Below are positions 1 through 8,594 of a DNA stretch of 64,000 nucleotides, one piece after another. Within the stretch, counting starts at the first letter, position 1. The number at the start of each line of letters is the position of its first letter. Both the position numbers and the translations under genes were made by a program. Source of the stretch: DAOSCP01 sp035379625 (lineage in GTDB: Bacteria > Bacteroidota > Ignavibacteria > Ignavibacteriales > DAOSCP01); the NCBI GenBank assembly GCA_035379625.1, contig DAOSVM010000006.1, positions 30,285 through 94,284 of the forward strand. The letters are read 5' to 3'. The notes beneath the pieces are model-generated. The model made no database searches. It was not told where the DNA came from and saw only the letters and a program-made list of their open reading frames with translations.

Positions 1-282
1 AAACCAGGTGATTATAATATGGGTAATGAATTTACACCTATTGTACCTGCAGTTTCTACTACATCATTATCAATTTATCATCCAGATGTAATTTATTATA
101 TACAAGGGCAATATATGCAAAGTTCAACAGGAAAACCAGAAGATTTGCAACCTGTTTCCTATGAAAAGATGAAAAAAATACTTGATACTAAATCTTACAT
201 TGATATGCCTAATCAAAAATGGTTGAGCTTCTTAAATCCAAGATATATTTTCTGGGGTGTAAGATTAACAGTTGATTTTTAA
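1..282 (+). CDS. C-terminal end of an outer-membrane receptor (partial)
   Basis: The reading frame is open from the left edge of the window, so the true start lies outside; the first ATG at 19 is probably internal. The visible 93 or so residues end in NPRYIFWGVRLTVDF, an alternating hydrophobic strand with a terminal Phe, which is how outer-membrane beta-barrels and TonB-dependent receptors of Bacteroidota-like bacteria end. It is followed after 28 bases by a secreted protein and then a PorV-like protein, so it probably heads a cell-surface operon. The barrel identity is inferred from the last strand and from context; no plug domain can be seen. It could also be another kind of outer-membrane barrel. 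Confidence 0.55.
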   Translation, partial: KPGDYNMGNEFTPIVPAVSTTSLSIYHPDVIYYIQGQYMQSSTGKPEDLQPVSYEKMKKILDTKSYIDMPNQKWLSFLNPRYIFWGVRLTVDF

Positions 283-310
283 TTTAAAGAAAATCTAAGA
301 GGAAATAAAT

Positions 311-2395
311 ATGTTTGAAAAAGTATTAAGAATATCATCATTGTTAATATTGATGATAATATTACAACAAAATCTATATTCTCAAAGTGCTGAATTTCGC
401 TGGATTTCTGTTGGTTCATTGCATAATTGGTATTCTAATTATGGTTCAGAAATTGAAGAAGGTTTTGGCCAAGAACAACAGTATGGTTTAAGGTGGCCAG
501 CGATGTATCCAAGGCAGGATGTTCAAGCTGCTAAGGCTTTTTGGATTGGATATGATGATAATGGACAAGCAAAAGTTGTTCATGTCGGACCTAGAGTAAG
601 TGGACAAAATGAATTTTTCCCTGTATTTTTTAAATCTTATAGGAAACGAGATGTTCCAAAATTGGATGTTAACGGAAATTCAAGTTTGCTAGGCTCTATT
701 GAAGATCCGGATAATATCGACCCAAATATACCTTTTGATCAAATGATTGTGAATACTGTTCATACCAAAATTGGTATTACAATGACCAGAAAAATTGGAC
801 AATTTGCTTCAGAAGGGCATGATAATTACATAATACATGATTATACATTTAAATATACAGGCATTGTTGATGGTAATGGAACAACTATTGCAAATCCGCC
901 AACGTTAAATGGCGTATATTTCTTTTATATTTTTAGGTTATCTTGTACCAATCAAGCGAGATATGGAATAGGTAATGCAACAGGGTGGGGTATGGCTCAA
1001 ACAAATGATGCTGTAGGTGACGGTAATCCAGATTACCCACAAACAGGCTTGACTATACCTTCATACTTGAGAGCACAATATGGATGGCAAGGTAAATTTC
1101 CAGCTTTTACAACTTATGATAATGTTGGTGGTATGGTTATTGACGGTAATTTTAAAAACGGAGATAAAAATGATACTACTGGTCGTCTAGCAGCTCCACA
1201 ATTTGCGGGTGTAGTTCATTTATTTGCAAGCAAAGTTCCTAATGATTTTACCAACGATGATCCACAACAACCCAAAACTACACTTATTATAGATTCTGAT
1301 CATCAAACTATGTCTGCAAATAGTATAGACAATAAAGCAAAATGTAATTTAGAGTATGATTTAATGAAAAGTGGGCATTCTCAAAGACATTTAGCAAAAA
1401 TTGGTGAGCCAAGTACTTATTTCCAAGATGCTAAACCAACAAAAGATCCCGCACAAGGTTCGCAAGGTGGTTATTCATTTTGCAATGGTTATGGACCATA
1501 TACATTAAATCCTGGTGATAGTGTCAGAATTGTTTGGGCTGAAGCTGTAGATGGACTTTCAAGAAAAGAGGCTATTGAAGTTGGTAAAAAATATAAAAGT
1601 TATGGACCAGCTGGAATGTTAACTGATGCTGCTATTAAAGAAAAAAATACAGCATTCTTTAAGGGAAGAATTAGATTAATACAAACTTTTGATAGAGCTT
1701 ATAAAAATTTCCAAAATAATTATCAAGATGCAAAAAATGCTTATGTGCCTTCTTTAAAAGAATTTAAGGCTGTGCCACGAAATGGTGCGAATAGATTAAT
1801 GTGGGAATACTATGAAAACGAGCTACCAGACTCGATTTATATTTACAGAACAGAACAATATTATTATAACGAATTAAATTATAAGTTAGTTACTGCATTA
1901 AAAGCTGAACCAAATAAAAAACAATACGATGATACATCAGCTACAACAGGTATAGCATCTTATTATTACGCAATTTGTAAGAAAAATGGTAAAGCATCAG
2001 TTAGAACTAATAATCAATTATTATTAGAGGTTACTAAAAAACCACAAATTAATTATACACCTGATGAACAATCAGCTGTTGATAATTTAGATAAAGTAAG
2101 AGTTGTACCTAACCCATATATTATTACTGGCGATGCAAACACGCATTTATGGGGTTCAGCTAAACCTAATACAATTTATTTTAGAGGACTACCAGCAAGA
2201 GCAAAAGTTGATATTTATACAGAAATAGGTGAACATATTTACTCTTTTGAAACAAGTCCTGAGGATATTACTGAAAAAAGCTGGAATTGCCAAACAAAAT
2301 ATAATCAAACTGTAGTAACAGGTGTATACATTGCCGTAGTTAAAAATTTAGATAACGGTAAAACTAAAATTGTAAAATTTGTAGTTGTAAGATAG
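311..2395 (+). CDS. Secreted protein of unknown function with a C-terminal sorting-like domain
   Basis: This is a 694-residue protein. Residues 1-26 form a signal peptide with a long hydrophobic core ending near YSQSA. The middle holds no catalytic motif that I recognise; it has many aromatic residues and Gly/Asn-rich loops typical of secreted beta-rich proteins. Around residues 500-585 there is a fibronectin-III-like stretch. The last 95 residues start with VRVVPNPYI and end in a beta-rich segment finishing KIVKFVVVR, resembling the C-terminal modules of T9SS or surface-anchored proteins in Ignavibacteria-like genomes. It lies between an outer-membrane receptor end and a PorV/PorQ-family gene, consistent with one surface operon. 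The substrate or ligand is unknown. Confidence 0.6.
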   Translation: MFEKVLRISSLLILMIILQQNLYSQSAEFRWISVGSLHNWYSNYGSEIEEGFGQEQQYGLRWPAMYPRQDVQAAKAFWIGYDDNGQAKVVHVGPRVSGQNEFFPVFFKSYRKRDVPKLDVNGNSSLLGSIEDPDNIDPNIPFDQMIVNTVHTKIGITMTRKIGQFASEGHDNYIIHDYTFKYTGIVDGNGTTIANPPTLNGVYFFYIFRLSCTNQARYGIGNATGWGMAQTNDAVGDGNPDYPQTGLTIPSYLRAQYGWQGKFPAFTTYDNVGGMVIDGNFKNGDKNDTTGRLAAPQFAGVVHLFASKVPNDFTNDDPQQPKTTLIIDSDHQTMSANSIDNKAKCNLEYDLMKSGHSQRHLAKIGEPSTYFQDAKPTKDPAQGSQGGYSFCNGYGPYTLNPGDSVRIVWAEAVDGLSRKEAIEVGKKYKSYGPAGMLTDAAIKEKNTAFFKGRIRLIQTFDRAYKNFQNNYQDAKNAYVPSLKEFKAVPRNGANRLMWEYYENELPDSIYIYRTEQYYYNELNYKLVTALKAEPNKKQYDDTSATTGIASYYYAICKKNGKASVRTNNQLLLEVTKKPQINYTPDEQSAVDNLDKVRVVPNPYIITGDANTHLWGSAKPNTIYFRGLPARAKVDIYTEIGEHIYSFETSPEDITEKSWNCQTKYNQTVVTGVYIAVVKNLDNGKTKIVKFVVVR

Positions 2396-2431
2396 TATCT
2401 TATTTAATCAAATAAGTAATGTGAGAAAAAA

Positions 2432-3424
2432 ATGAAAGTAATAAAACTTATAATAATAACAGTAATGCTAACGCTAACAATTTTTGCTCAGCAAAAGTTA
2501 GCACAAACAGGTTTTAAATTTTTGCAAGTATCTACTGATGCAAAAATAGCAGCGATGGCAGATGCTGTAACAGCATTAGAAGGTAATTCGTCTTCTGTGT
2601 TTGCTAATCCTGCCTCTATGGCTAGGATTAGTTCACTTTTTGACGCTAATTTCGGTAATATAAAATACATAGCAGATATAAATTATTATTACGGTGTCGT
2701 TGCTTTTGCTCCAGAAATGAATAATTATGGTGTAATTGCTTTGTCGGCTGTTTATGTCGATTACGGAGAAATGATAAGAACAGTTCCTAATTCTAATGAT
2801 ATTAAATTCCCTTATACTGATTTAGGTACTTTTAAACCTTATGGACTTTCTTTAGGACTTTCTTACGCTAAAGCTTTAAGTGATAAATTCTCTATTGGTG
2901 GTAACTTAAAGTATGTAAAAATGGATTATGGGGATGCTGCTATTGCTATGTCATCTGGTTCACCAGTTTATAAAAAATTTAGTGCTAGTTCTGTTGTATT
3001 TGATTTTGGTATGTTATACCATACTGGATTTCAAAGTTTAGATTTTGCTGCATCTTTTAAGAATTTTTCTCCTGATATACAAGTTGAAAGAGAATCTTTC
3101 CAAGCACCTTTAACATTAACTATAGGATTTGCTTATAACTTAAGTGATCTTTTCGAGTTAAAAAAGGATGAACATTCATTACAAATGACATTAGATTTTA
3201 GAAAACCAAGAGACTATAAAGAGCAAGTTAATGTTGGTTTAGATTATAATATTTATAAAATGGTATCACTTAGATTAGGTTATTCTTCTCCTAATGATGA
3301 ACATTGGTTTACTTATGGTTTAGGTTTGAAATATAATGGTTTTGAAATTAACTATTCATATATACCATGGAATAATAAAGCATTCACTGATGTACAACAA
3401 TTATCTGTTAATGTAGCTTTTTAA
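2432..3424 (+). CDS. PorV/PorQ-family outer-membrane protein
   Basis: A 330-residue protein with a signal peptide (residues 1-19, ending IFAQQ). The mature N-terminus has the family signature: FLQVSTDAKIAAMADA followed by FANPASMA, as in PorV/PorQ (FadL-fold) barrels. The rest is a series of amphipathic strands ending in SVNVAF with a terminal Phe. In T9SS, PorV shuttles cargo from the translocon to the surface sortase; members outside the core machinery may serve particular cargo. It lies 36 bases after a secreted-protein gene and 19 bases before a lipoprotein gene, so co-transcription is likely. Which cargo it serves cannot be read from the sequence. A second, distinct member is encoded at 52800-53783. 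Confidence 0.8.
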   Translation: MKVIKLIIITVMLTLTIFAQQKLAQTGFKFLQVSTDAKIAAMADAVTALEGNSSSVFANPASMARISSLFDANFGNIKYIADINYYYGVVAFAPEMNNYGVIALSAVYVDYGEMIRTVPNSNDIKFPYTDLGTFKPYGLSLGLSYAKALSDKFSIGGNLKYVKMDYGDAAIAMSSGSPVYKKFSASSVVFDFGMLYHTGFQSLDFAASFKNFSPDIQVERESFQAPLTLTIGFAYNLSDLFELKKDEHSLQMTLDFRKPRDYKEQVNVGLDYNIYKMVSLRLGYSSPNDEHWFTYGLGLKYNGFEINYSYIPWNNKAFTDVQQLSVNVAF

Positions 3425-3443
3425 AAAAAATACGAGTGAAAAA

Positions 3444-4739
3444 ATGAAAAGAATAATATTATTATTCAGTATAATTTTAACAACAGTAATTATTACTGGT
3501 TGTAATCCAGAAGACGATACAACTTCTTTATGGGGCCCTGTTACATATGATTCTACTAAACATACTATAACTAATGTCGAAATAGTGAACACGGGTAGCG
3601 AACATATAGAAGGCGTTACTACTTTGAAAATAACTGGGACAAACTTCCCTAATGATTATAGAAATTTGAAAGTGTGGGTATCCCTAACAAAAGCTTACTT
3701 AGCATCAATCGATCCAGCAACTTATAAAACAACAGAATTTTATATAAAAATTCCTACAGTTTATGATCCACTTAAAGATGCTGAAAGGATTGATACATTA
3801 ACTATAAAACTTGAAAAAAATGGTGTTCCTGTATATGCAACTAGTAAATTGAACGGTGTTAAAAGAGGTGTTATTGTTCCTATTAAAATAGCAGATATTG
3901 ATAAACCAGTTAACGCTATTACATTGGATAAATCAAATAATCTTTATTTTTGCTTGACACAAAATGGAACATCAAAAGGTATTTTCAAGGGTATTATTGC
4001 AAGTAATGAATATAGCCAATTTTTGAATTTTAATGGTTTATTTAACGGATTAAAATATGGTCCAGGCGATACTCTTTATGCTGTAGGTTTTAATTATTTA
4101 GTTTCGTGTGATGGGAAAAATTTGACAAAAATCAACCAATTTGCAAATATAAATACTGCTAATGATTTAGATTTTGATGATAAATTAAATGTTTGGGTAG
4201 TTACAAAAACTGCAAAAATTATTGCATTAGTTACAAGGTCAAGTAAATATAAAAATAATGTTAAGTTTACAATAAATGATGCTGATATATATGAAATGAG
4301 AAGTTGCAAGTTTGTAAAATTAAATAATAATGCATATCTTTATGTTGCAGGTGCTGATAAAAATGGTGTTGAAAAAATTGTAAGATTTAAAATAACTAAT
4401 GATGTACTTGATACAACTCCTGAAGTTATTTTTACACTTAGTTCAGGGAAAATTTATTCTTTTGCTCTTTCAAAAGATGGTGATATTTATGTTGGAACTA
4501 ATGGCTCTATTCCTTTAATTTGGATTAAGCCAGACGGAACATACGAAAATATGTTATACTACAATAACTTGACTTCAACCTGTGTAATACAACCTAATAT
4601 TATTGCAATTGCTTATGGTATTGATAAATGTATATATGTGATAAGAGAAACTCCTGATAAGCAAACATATAAACAAACAATATTTAAAATTTATACGGGG
4701 AAAGACACTGCACCATATTATGGCAGAGGAGACAATTAA
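3444..4739 (+). CDS. Lipoprotein with an IPT/TIG-like domain and a beta-propeller
   Basis: A 431-residue predicted lipoprotein: the signal sequence ends in a lipobox (IITGC), with Cys20 as the probable acylated residue, followed by an acidic stretch (NPEDD). Residues about 38-130 look like an IPT/TIG immunoglobulin-like fold (ITNVEIVNTG, then LKITGTNFPND). From about residue 150 to the end there are repeating blade-like segments with DKSNNLYF, DDKLNVWV and KDGDIYVGT, typical of NHL/SMP-30-type propellers. It sits directly downstream of the PorV-like gene with 19 bases between them. It is probably a surface-exposed binding or scaffold protein; no catalytic residues are evident. Confidence 0.6.
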   Translation: MKRIILLFSIILTTVIITGCNPEDDTTSLWGPVTYDSTKHTITNVEIVNTGSEHIEGVTTLKITGTNFPNDYRNLKVWVSLTKAYLASIDPATYKTTEFYIKIPTVYDPLKDAERIDTLTIKLEKNGVPVYATSKLNGVKRGVIVPIKIADIDKPVNAITLDKSNNLYFCLTQNGTSKGIFKGIIASNEYSQFLNFNGLFNGLKYGPGDTLYAVGFNYLVSCDGKNLTKINQFANINTANDLDFDDKLNVWVVTKTAKIIALVTRSSKYKNNVKFTINDADIYEMRSCKFVKLNNNAYLYVAGADKNGVEKIVRFKITNDVLDTTPEVIFTLSSGKIYSFALSKDGDIYVGTNGSIPLIWIKPDGTYENMLYYNNLTSTCVIQPNIIAIAYGIDKCIYVIRETPDKQTYKQTIFKIYTGKDTAPYYGRGDN

Positions 4740-4770
4740 ATAAACTCAACAAAATAATTAGGGGGTCCCA

Positions 4771-6171
4771 ATGAAAAAATTACTTTAAGTAGTTCTTTTT
4801 GCTGTATTATTGAGCACAGCATTTGCCCAAAACTGGCAATACGCTGGAATTTTCCCAGATACTACAGGCGGGAAAATTAAAACATCGTTGTATTTCTTAA
4901 TGCGTGGTATGCATGGTATAGCTGTTGATAAAGATGGTAAAATATGGATGATGCCTTATTATGCAACAGATTCTATTGCTGTGTATATACCCGGTACACA
5001 GACACTTGTTGGCGGTAAAAAACAGTTAACAAGAGTATTATATTGCTTTAACCCAGATGGAACACAAGCTTCATTTTCACCTATCTTTACTGTTACTACT
5101 AAAGGTGGCGTAGTTGATACATTAGGTGAAACACTTATTACAGATAAAGGGGCTTATACATGGTCAGGTAATACTGGTAGAGGTTTAGGTTTAGATAAAG
5201 ATGGAAATATTTTAGCATCCTATTATGACCAACTTATACGAATTGATTACAAAACAGGGCAAGGTATAGATAAAGCAAAGCCAGTACCTAATGCTGCATT
5301 AACAGCTTGCTGGGGAAATGAAGAAGGTATTTTTACAGCTCAAGTTGTTGGTGGTAATCCAATGAAATTGTATGATAATGAGATGAATTATGTTAAAGAC
5401 GTGTTCCCTGCTACAAAAGGTTTTTCTCGTTCTTTTGCTGTAAAACAAATCAATGGTGAAACATACATTTTCTGGGCTGGATATTCAAATAATCAAATAA
5501 TAATTTACAAATACGGTGGTGTATTTGGTTCTACAGATTCAGTTGCAACAATACCAGGTGTATGTTCAGAATCTTTTGCTTGGCAACCTAATACTGGTTG
5601 GTTATGGGTAGGTGCAGGTTCTAAAACCGATATGCCTAATAGATTTCCTGGTGTAACTACAGCTTATAGCCCTTCTGCTTGGTATGCTTTTGATGTATCT
5701 GATCCATTACATCCTGTTTTGAAAGATAGTATTGCATGGTTCACAATGAAAAGAAATCCTTTAGAAGATGTAAGACCAAGAGGTATGGGATTTAGCCCTG
5801 ATGGAAAAACTGCATATGTATGTATCTTCAATACAGATAGACCATGTGTGGAAAAACATGTATTTGTAGGTGAGGCATTAGGAACAGATGATAAAGCTAC
5901 AAAAATTAATGGTTATATGCTAGGACAAAACTATCCAAACCCATTTAACCCAACAACAAAAATAGGTTTTACAATTCCAAAAGCTGGACATGTTACACTT
6001 AAAGTTTACAATATGTTAGGCCAAGAAGTTGCAACACTTGTTAACTCCAATATGAGTGCTGGTACACATACTGTTGATTTCAAAGCTGATAACTTGAATT
6101 CAGGTACATATGTATATCAATTAAAAGCTAACAATGTAGTAATCACAAAGAAGATGATGTTAGTAAAATAA
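4771..6171 (+). pseudogene. T9SS-tailed secreted propeller protein with a stop codon in its signal peptide
   Basis: The natural start appears to be the ATG at 4771, preceded by a strong AGGGGG ribosome site. Reading from there gives MKKLL, then TAA at 4786-4788, then VVLFAVLLSTAFAQ: a normal signal peptide apart from one stop. A single base change (for example TTA to TAA) would explain it. The remaining 460 or so codons are open and intact: a propeller-like body (DKDGKIWMM, DKDGNILAS, SPDGKTAYV) and a complete T9SS type A tail from about mature residue 370 (YPNPFNPT, then LKVYNMLGQEVATLV). Initiation at TTG 4810 would give 453 residues without a usable signal peptide. This may be a recent null allele, a readthrough site or a sequence error. 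Confidence 0.7.
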
Positions 6172-6187
6172 TAAATCAAGTATTATT

Positions 6188-6216
6188 AAGGCTGCTCGAA
6201 AGAGCGGCCTTTTTTT
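6188..6216 (+). terminator. Rho-independent terminator after the propeller gene
   Basis: AAGGCTGCTC, a GAAA tetraloop, then GAGCGGCC followed by seven T. The stem is eight pairs with one T-G wobble. It closes the surface-protein cluster. Confidence 0.85.
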
Positions 6217-6255
6217 ATAAAGACAAAATAATTATGAATAAAGAAATAAATTATT

Positions 6256-6296
6256 TAGCTCGGACAGTGTAAGCTTATCCCGCGCATTAGCGCGGG
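6256..6296 (+). repeat. Single end of the AGCTCGGACAG repeat family plus hairpin
   Basis: Starts TAGCTCGGACAGTGTAAGC at 6256 and matches the termini of the three full elements in this window. One base later comes a hairpin, CCCGCGC-ATTA-GCGCGGG (6279-6296), in otherwise AT-rich DNA, followed by a GCTAAAAAT stretch also seen after the hairpins of the full copies. No matching opposite end is visible before the next gene. Confidence 0.8.
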
Positions 6297-6543
6297 TAGC
6301 TATCGCTAAAAATATAGAAATGAATTAAATCCATATTTTATATTTCAAATTGTCAAAATTATTTTACCATAAAATATTTATATACTAGTATTTGTAAAAT
6401 TGCTTTATCATTTGCATTTGACTTGCCTAAATAAATATTCCTCTTTAAAATTTCTTTTAATTTAAAACAAAATTAAAAAATTGTAAAATATTTTGAAAAA
6501 AAAGTTTTTATTTGTTAATTTTAAGAAAAAAATAAGGTTTGTT
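6297..6543. other. AT-rich intergenic stretch, no gene seen
   Basis: Between the repeat end and proline dehydrogenase. It is almost purely A/T with poly-A runs; no open frame of note, tRNA or structured RNA was recognised. It must carry the promoter for the next gene, but I could not choose a convincing one. Together with the terminator and repeat it fills the 372-base gap. Confidence 0.5.
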
Positions 6544-7443
6544 ATGGGAATATTAAATAATATGCTTGTTTATGGTATTCAAATTATGCCAAAACCACTT
6601 GTTAAACAGTTCGCAAAAAACTATATTGCAGGCGACTCATTAAATGATGCTATAAGTGTTATCAATAAACTGTGGGAAAATAATTATTTTTCGACTATTG
6701 ATTTATTAGGCGAGTTTGTTGATGGAAGATTCTTGGCTATAAAAGCAAAAAATGATATCATTGATGATATTTTGACAATCAGAAGATTAAACTTACCTAC
6801 ATATCACTCATTAAAATTAACACAATTAGGAATTGATGTAGATAAAGAGTTATGCATAGAGAACTTAAAAGAAATTTTGACTGTAGCGAAACAGGAAAAT
6901 GTATTTGTTAGAATTGATATGGAAAATACTCCTTATACTACAATAACATTAGATATTTATAAGGAGATGAGAAAATATTTTGATAATTTTGGGATTGTTT
7001 TGCAGGCATATTTGTATAGAACTGAACAAGATATTGAAGAATTAAAAGATTATAAACCAAATGTAAGATTAGTAAAAGGAATTTATATAGAAGATAAAAA
7101 ATATGCAATAAAAGACAAACAAGGTATAAGAAATAATTATATGAAATTATTGGAAAAAATGATTGATTATGGATATTACGTAGCAATTGCAACTCACGAT
7201 GATTATTTAACGAATAAAGCTATTGAAATGATTAATCAAAAAGGGATTACAAAAGATAAATTTGAATTTCAAATGCTTTTGGGCGTTCGCGAAAAATTAA
7301 GAGAAGAGATTAAAAATCAAGGCTATAAAGTTACAGTATATGTACCTTATGGAATGGATTGGTATGGGTACTCTATAAGAAGATTTAAAGAAAATCCATC
7401 TGTAGCGATGCACGTTGCTAAAAGTATATTTCATATAACATAA
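6544..7443 (+). CDS. Proline dehydrogenase (monofunctional)
   Basis: FAD-dependent oxidation of proline to pyrroline-5-carboxylate, the first step of proline catabolism. The start is the ATG at 6544, which has a TAAGG ribosome site just upstream; the frame extends further 5' only with poor codons. It is 299 residues, the usual size for the stand-alone enzyme (PutB type). Family motifs appear in order: VRIDMEN, QAYLYRTEQD, RLVKGIY, ATHDDYL, FEFQMLLGVR, VYVPYGMDWYGYSIRRF and ENPS. The YxxRR segment binds the proline carboxylate. No pyrroline-5-carboxylate dehydrogenase gene lies next to it, so the second step must be encoded elsewhere. It converges with tsaD, with one base between the two stops. 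Confidence 0.9.
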   Translation: MGILNNMLVYGIQIMPKPLVKQFAKNYIAGDSLNDAISVINKLWENNYFSTIDLLGEFVDGRFLAIKAKNDIIDDILTIRRLNLPTYHSLKLTQLGIDVDKELCIENLKEILTVAKQENVFVRIDMENTPYTTITLDIYKEMRKYFDNFGIVLQAYLYRTEQDIEELKDYKPNVRLVKGIYIEDKKYAIKDKQGIRNNYMKLLEKMIDYGYYVAIATHDDYLTNKAIEMINQKGITKDKFEFQMLLGVREKLREEIKNQGYKVTVYVPYGMDWYGYSIRRFKENPSVAMHVAKSIFHIT

Positions 7444-7444
7444 A

Positions 7445-8467
7445 CTATTTGATGTAGTCAATAAAGTAATCAGAAAAGAAGGAAGGGAAAGCTTTGTAGT
7501 TAAGAGAAAAAGTTTTCCCTTCTTTATATATATTATAAGCACGATATGCTATCATAGCAGCATTATCACCACAATAGGATAAATCTGGGAAAACGTATTG
7601 TTTATTTATGTTTTCTGCAATAGTTCTTATTTCTTGACGTAATAAAGAATTTGCAGCAACTCCACCAACAACGGCTATGCTATTAAATTTAAATTCTTTT
7701 GAAGCTAATTCAATTTTTTTTGTTAGTGATTTTACAATAGTATATTCAAATGAAGCACAAATATCATAGAGATCATTATCTGGAATTGGAGTAGCAGGGA
7801 AATTATCTCTAACGTAATATAAAACAGATGTTTTAATTCCACTGTAAGAAAAATTGTATGGATTAGGAAGATTAGCAATAGGAAATTTTATTGCAAATTT
7901 ATTACCATTTTGAGCAGCTCGAGAAAGTTTAGGCCCGCCGGGATAACCTAAACCTAATAATTTAGCTACTTTATCAAATGCTTCGCCAGCGGCATCGTCT
8001 ATAGTTGAACCTAATTTAATAATTTTGTAATGGCTTTCAACAAGAAGTAGCATAGTATGTCCACCAGAGACGACTAAAGTTAAAACAGGAAATTCAGGTT
8101 GTGGGCTCATTAAAAAACTGGAAAAAATATGTCCTTCTATATGATTAACAGGAATAAATGGCTTTTGTAAAGAGAATGCCAATCCTTTTGCAAAAGTTAA
8201 TCCAACAAGCAAAGCTCCAATTAATCCAGGACCTGCTGTTGCACCAATTACATCAATATCAGAAAGATTTAGGTTAGTTGATTTTAATGCTTCAGTTAAT
8301 AAAGGTTTTATGGTTTGTAAATGTGCACGACTGGAAAGTTCTGGAACTACTCCACCGTAAATTTTATGAAAATCTTGTGAATAAATTAAATTTACTAAAA
8401 CTTTTTCATCTTCTAAAATAGCAACGGAGGTTTCGTCGCAGGATGTTTCTATTCCTAATACTTTCAT
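7445..8467 (-). CDS. tsaD: tRNA N6-adenosine threonylcarbamoyltransferase TsaD
   Basis: Transfers the threonylcarbamoyl group to A37 of ANN-decoding tRNAs, together with TsaB and TsaE in bacteria. It is 340 residues, the normal length. The ASKHA-fold start LGIETSCDETSVAI is typical, the metal-binding motif NHIEGHIFSS contains both His residues, and GGHTMLL, GLGYPGGPKLS and GGVAANSLLR are also present. It is encoded on the opposite strand to its neighbours and is divergent from the PolX-like gene, with about 127 bases between the two starts that must hold promoters for both. No oddities seen. Confidence 0.96.
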   Translation of the reverse strand: MKVLGIETSCDETSVAILEDEKVLVNLIYSQDFHKIYGGVVPELSSRAHLQTIKPLLTEALKSTNLNLSDIDVIGATAGPGLIGALLVGLTFAKGLAFSLQKPFIPVNHIEGHIFSSFLMSPQPEFPVLTLVVSGGHTMLLLVESHYKIIKLGSTIDDAAGEAFDKVAKLLGLGYPGGPKLSRAAQNGNKFAIKFPIANLPNPYNFSYSGIKTSVLYYVRDNFPATPIPDNDLYDICASFEYTIVKSLTKKIELASKEFKFNSIAVVGGVAANSLLRQEIRTIAENINKQYVFPDLSYCGDNAAMIAYRAYNIYKEGKTFSLNYKAFPSFFSDYFIDYIK

Positions 8468-8594
8468 ATTTTGTAAAATTAATTAAACAAAAATACACAA
8501 AAAAAACTTAATTTTAAATTGTTATTTTTGATGGGTTGTCGATTGAATAAACTAAAATATTTAAATTTGTGTTAAATATAAAAAAGGTTGCAAT

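Noticed and set aside
8468..8594. TAAATTTG at 8562 as a promoter for the PolX-like gene
   Set aside because: No TTTG box stands at a suitable distance; the nearest TTG is about 16 bases away and weak, so I did not list it.
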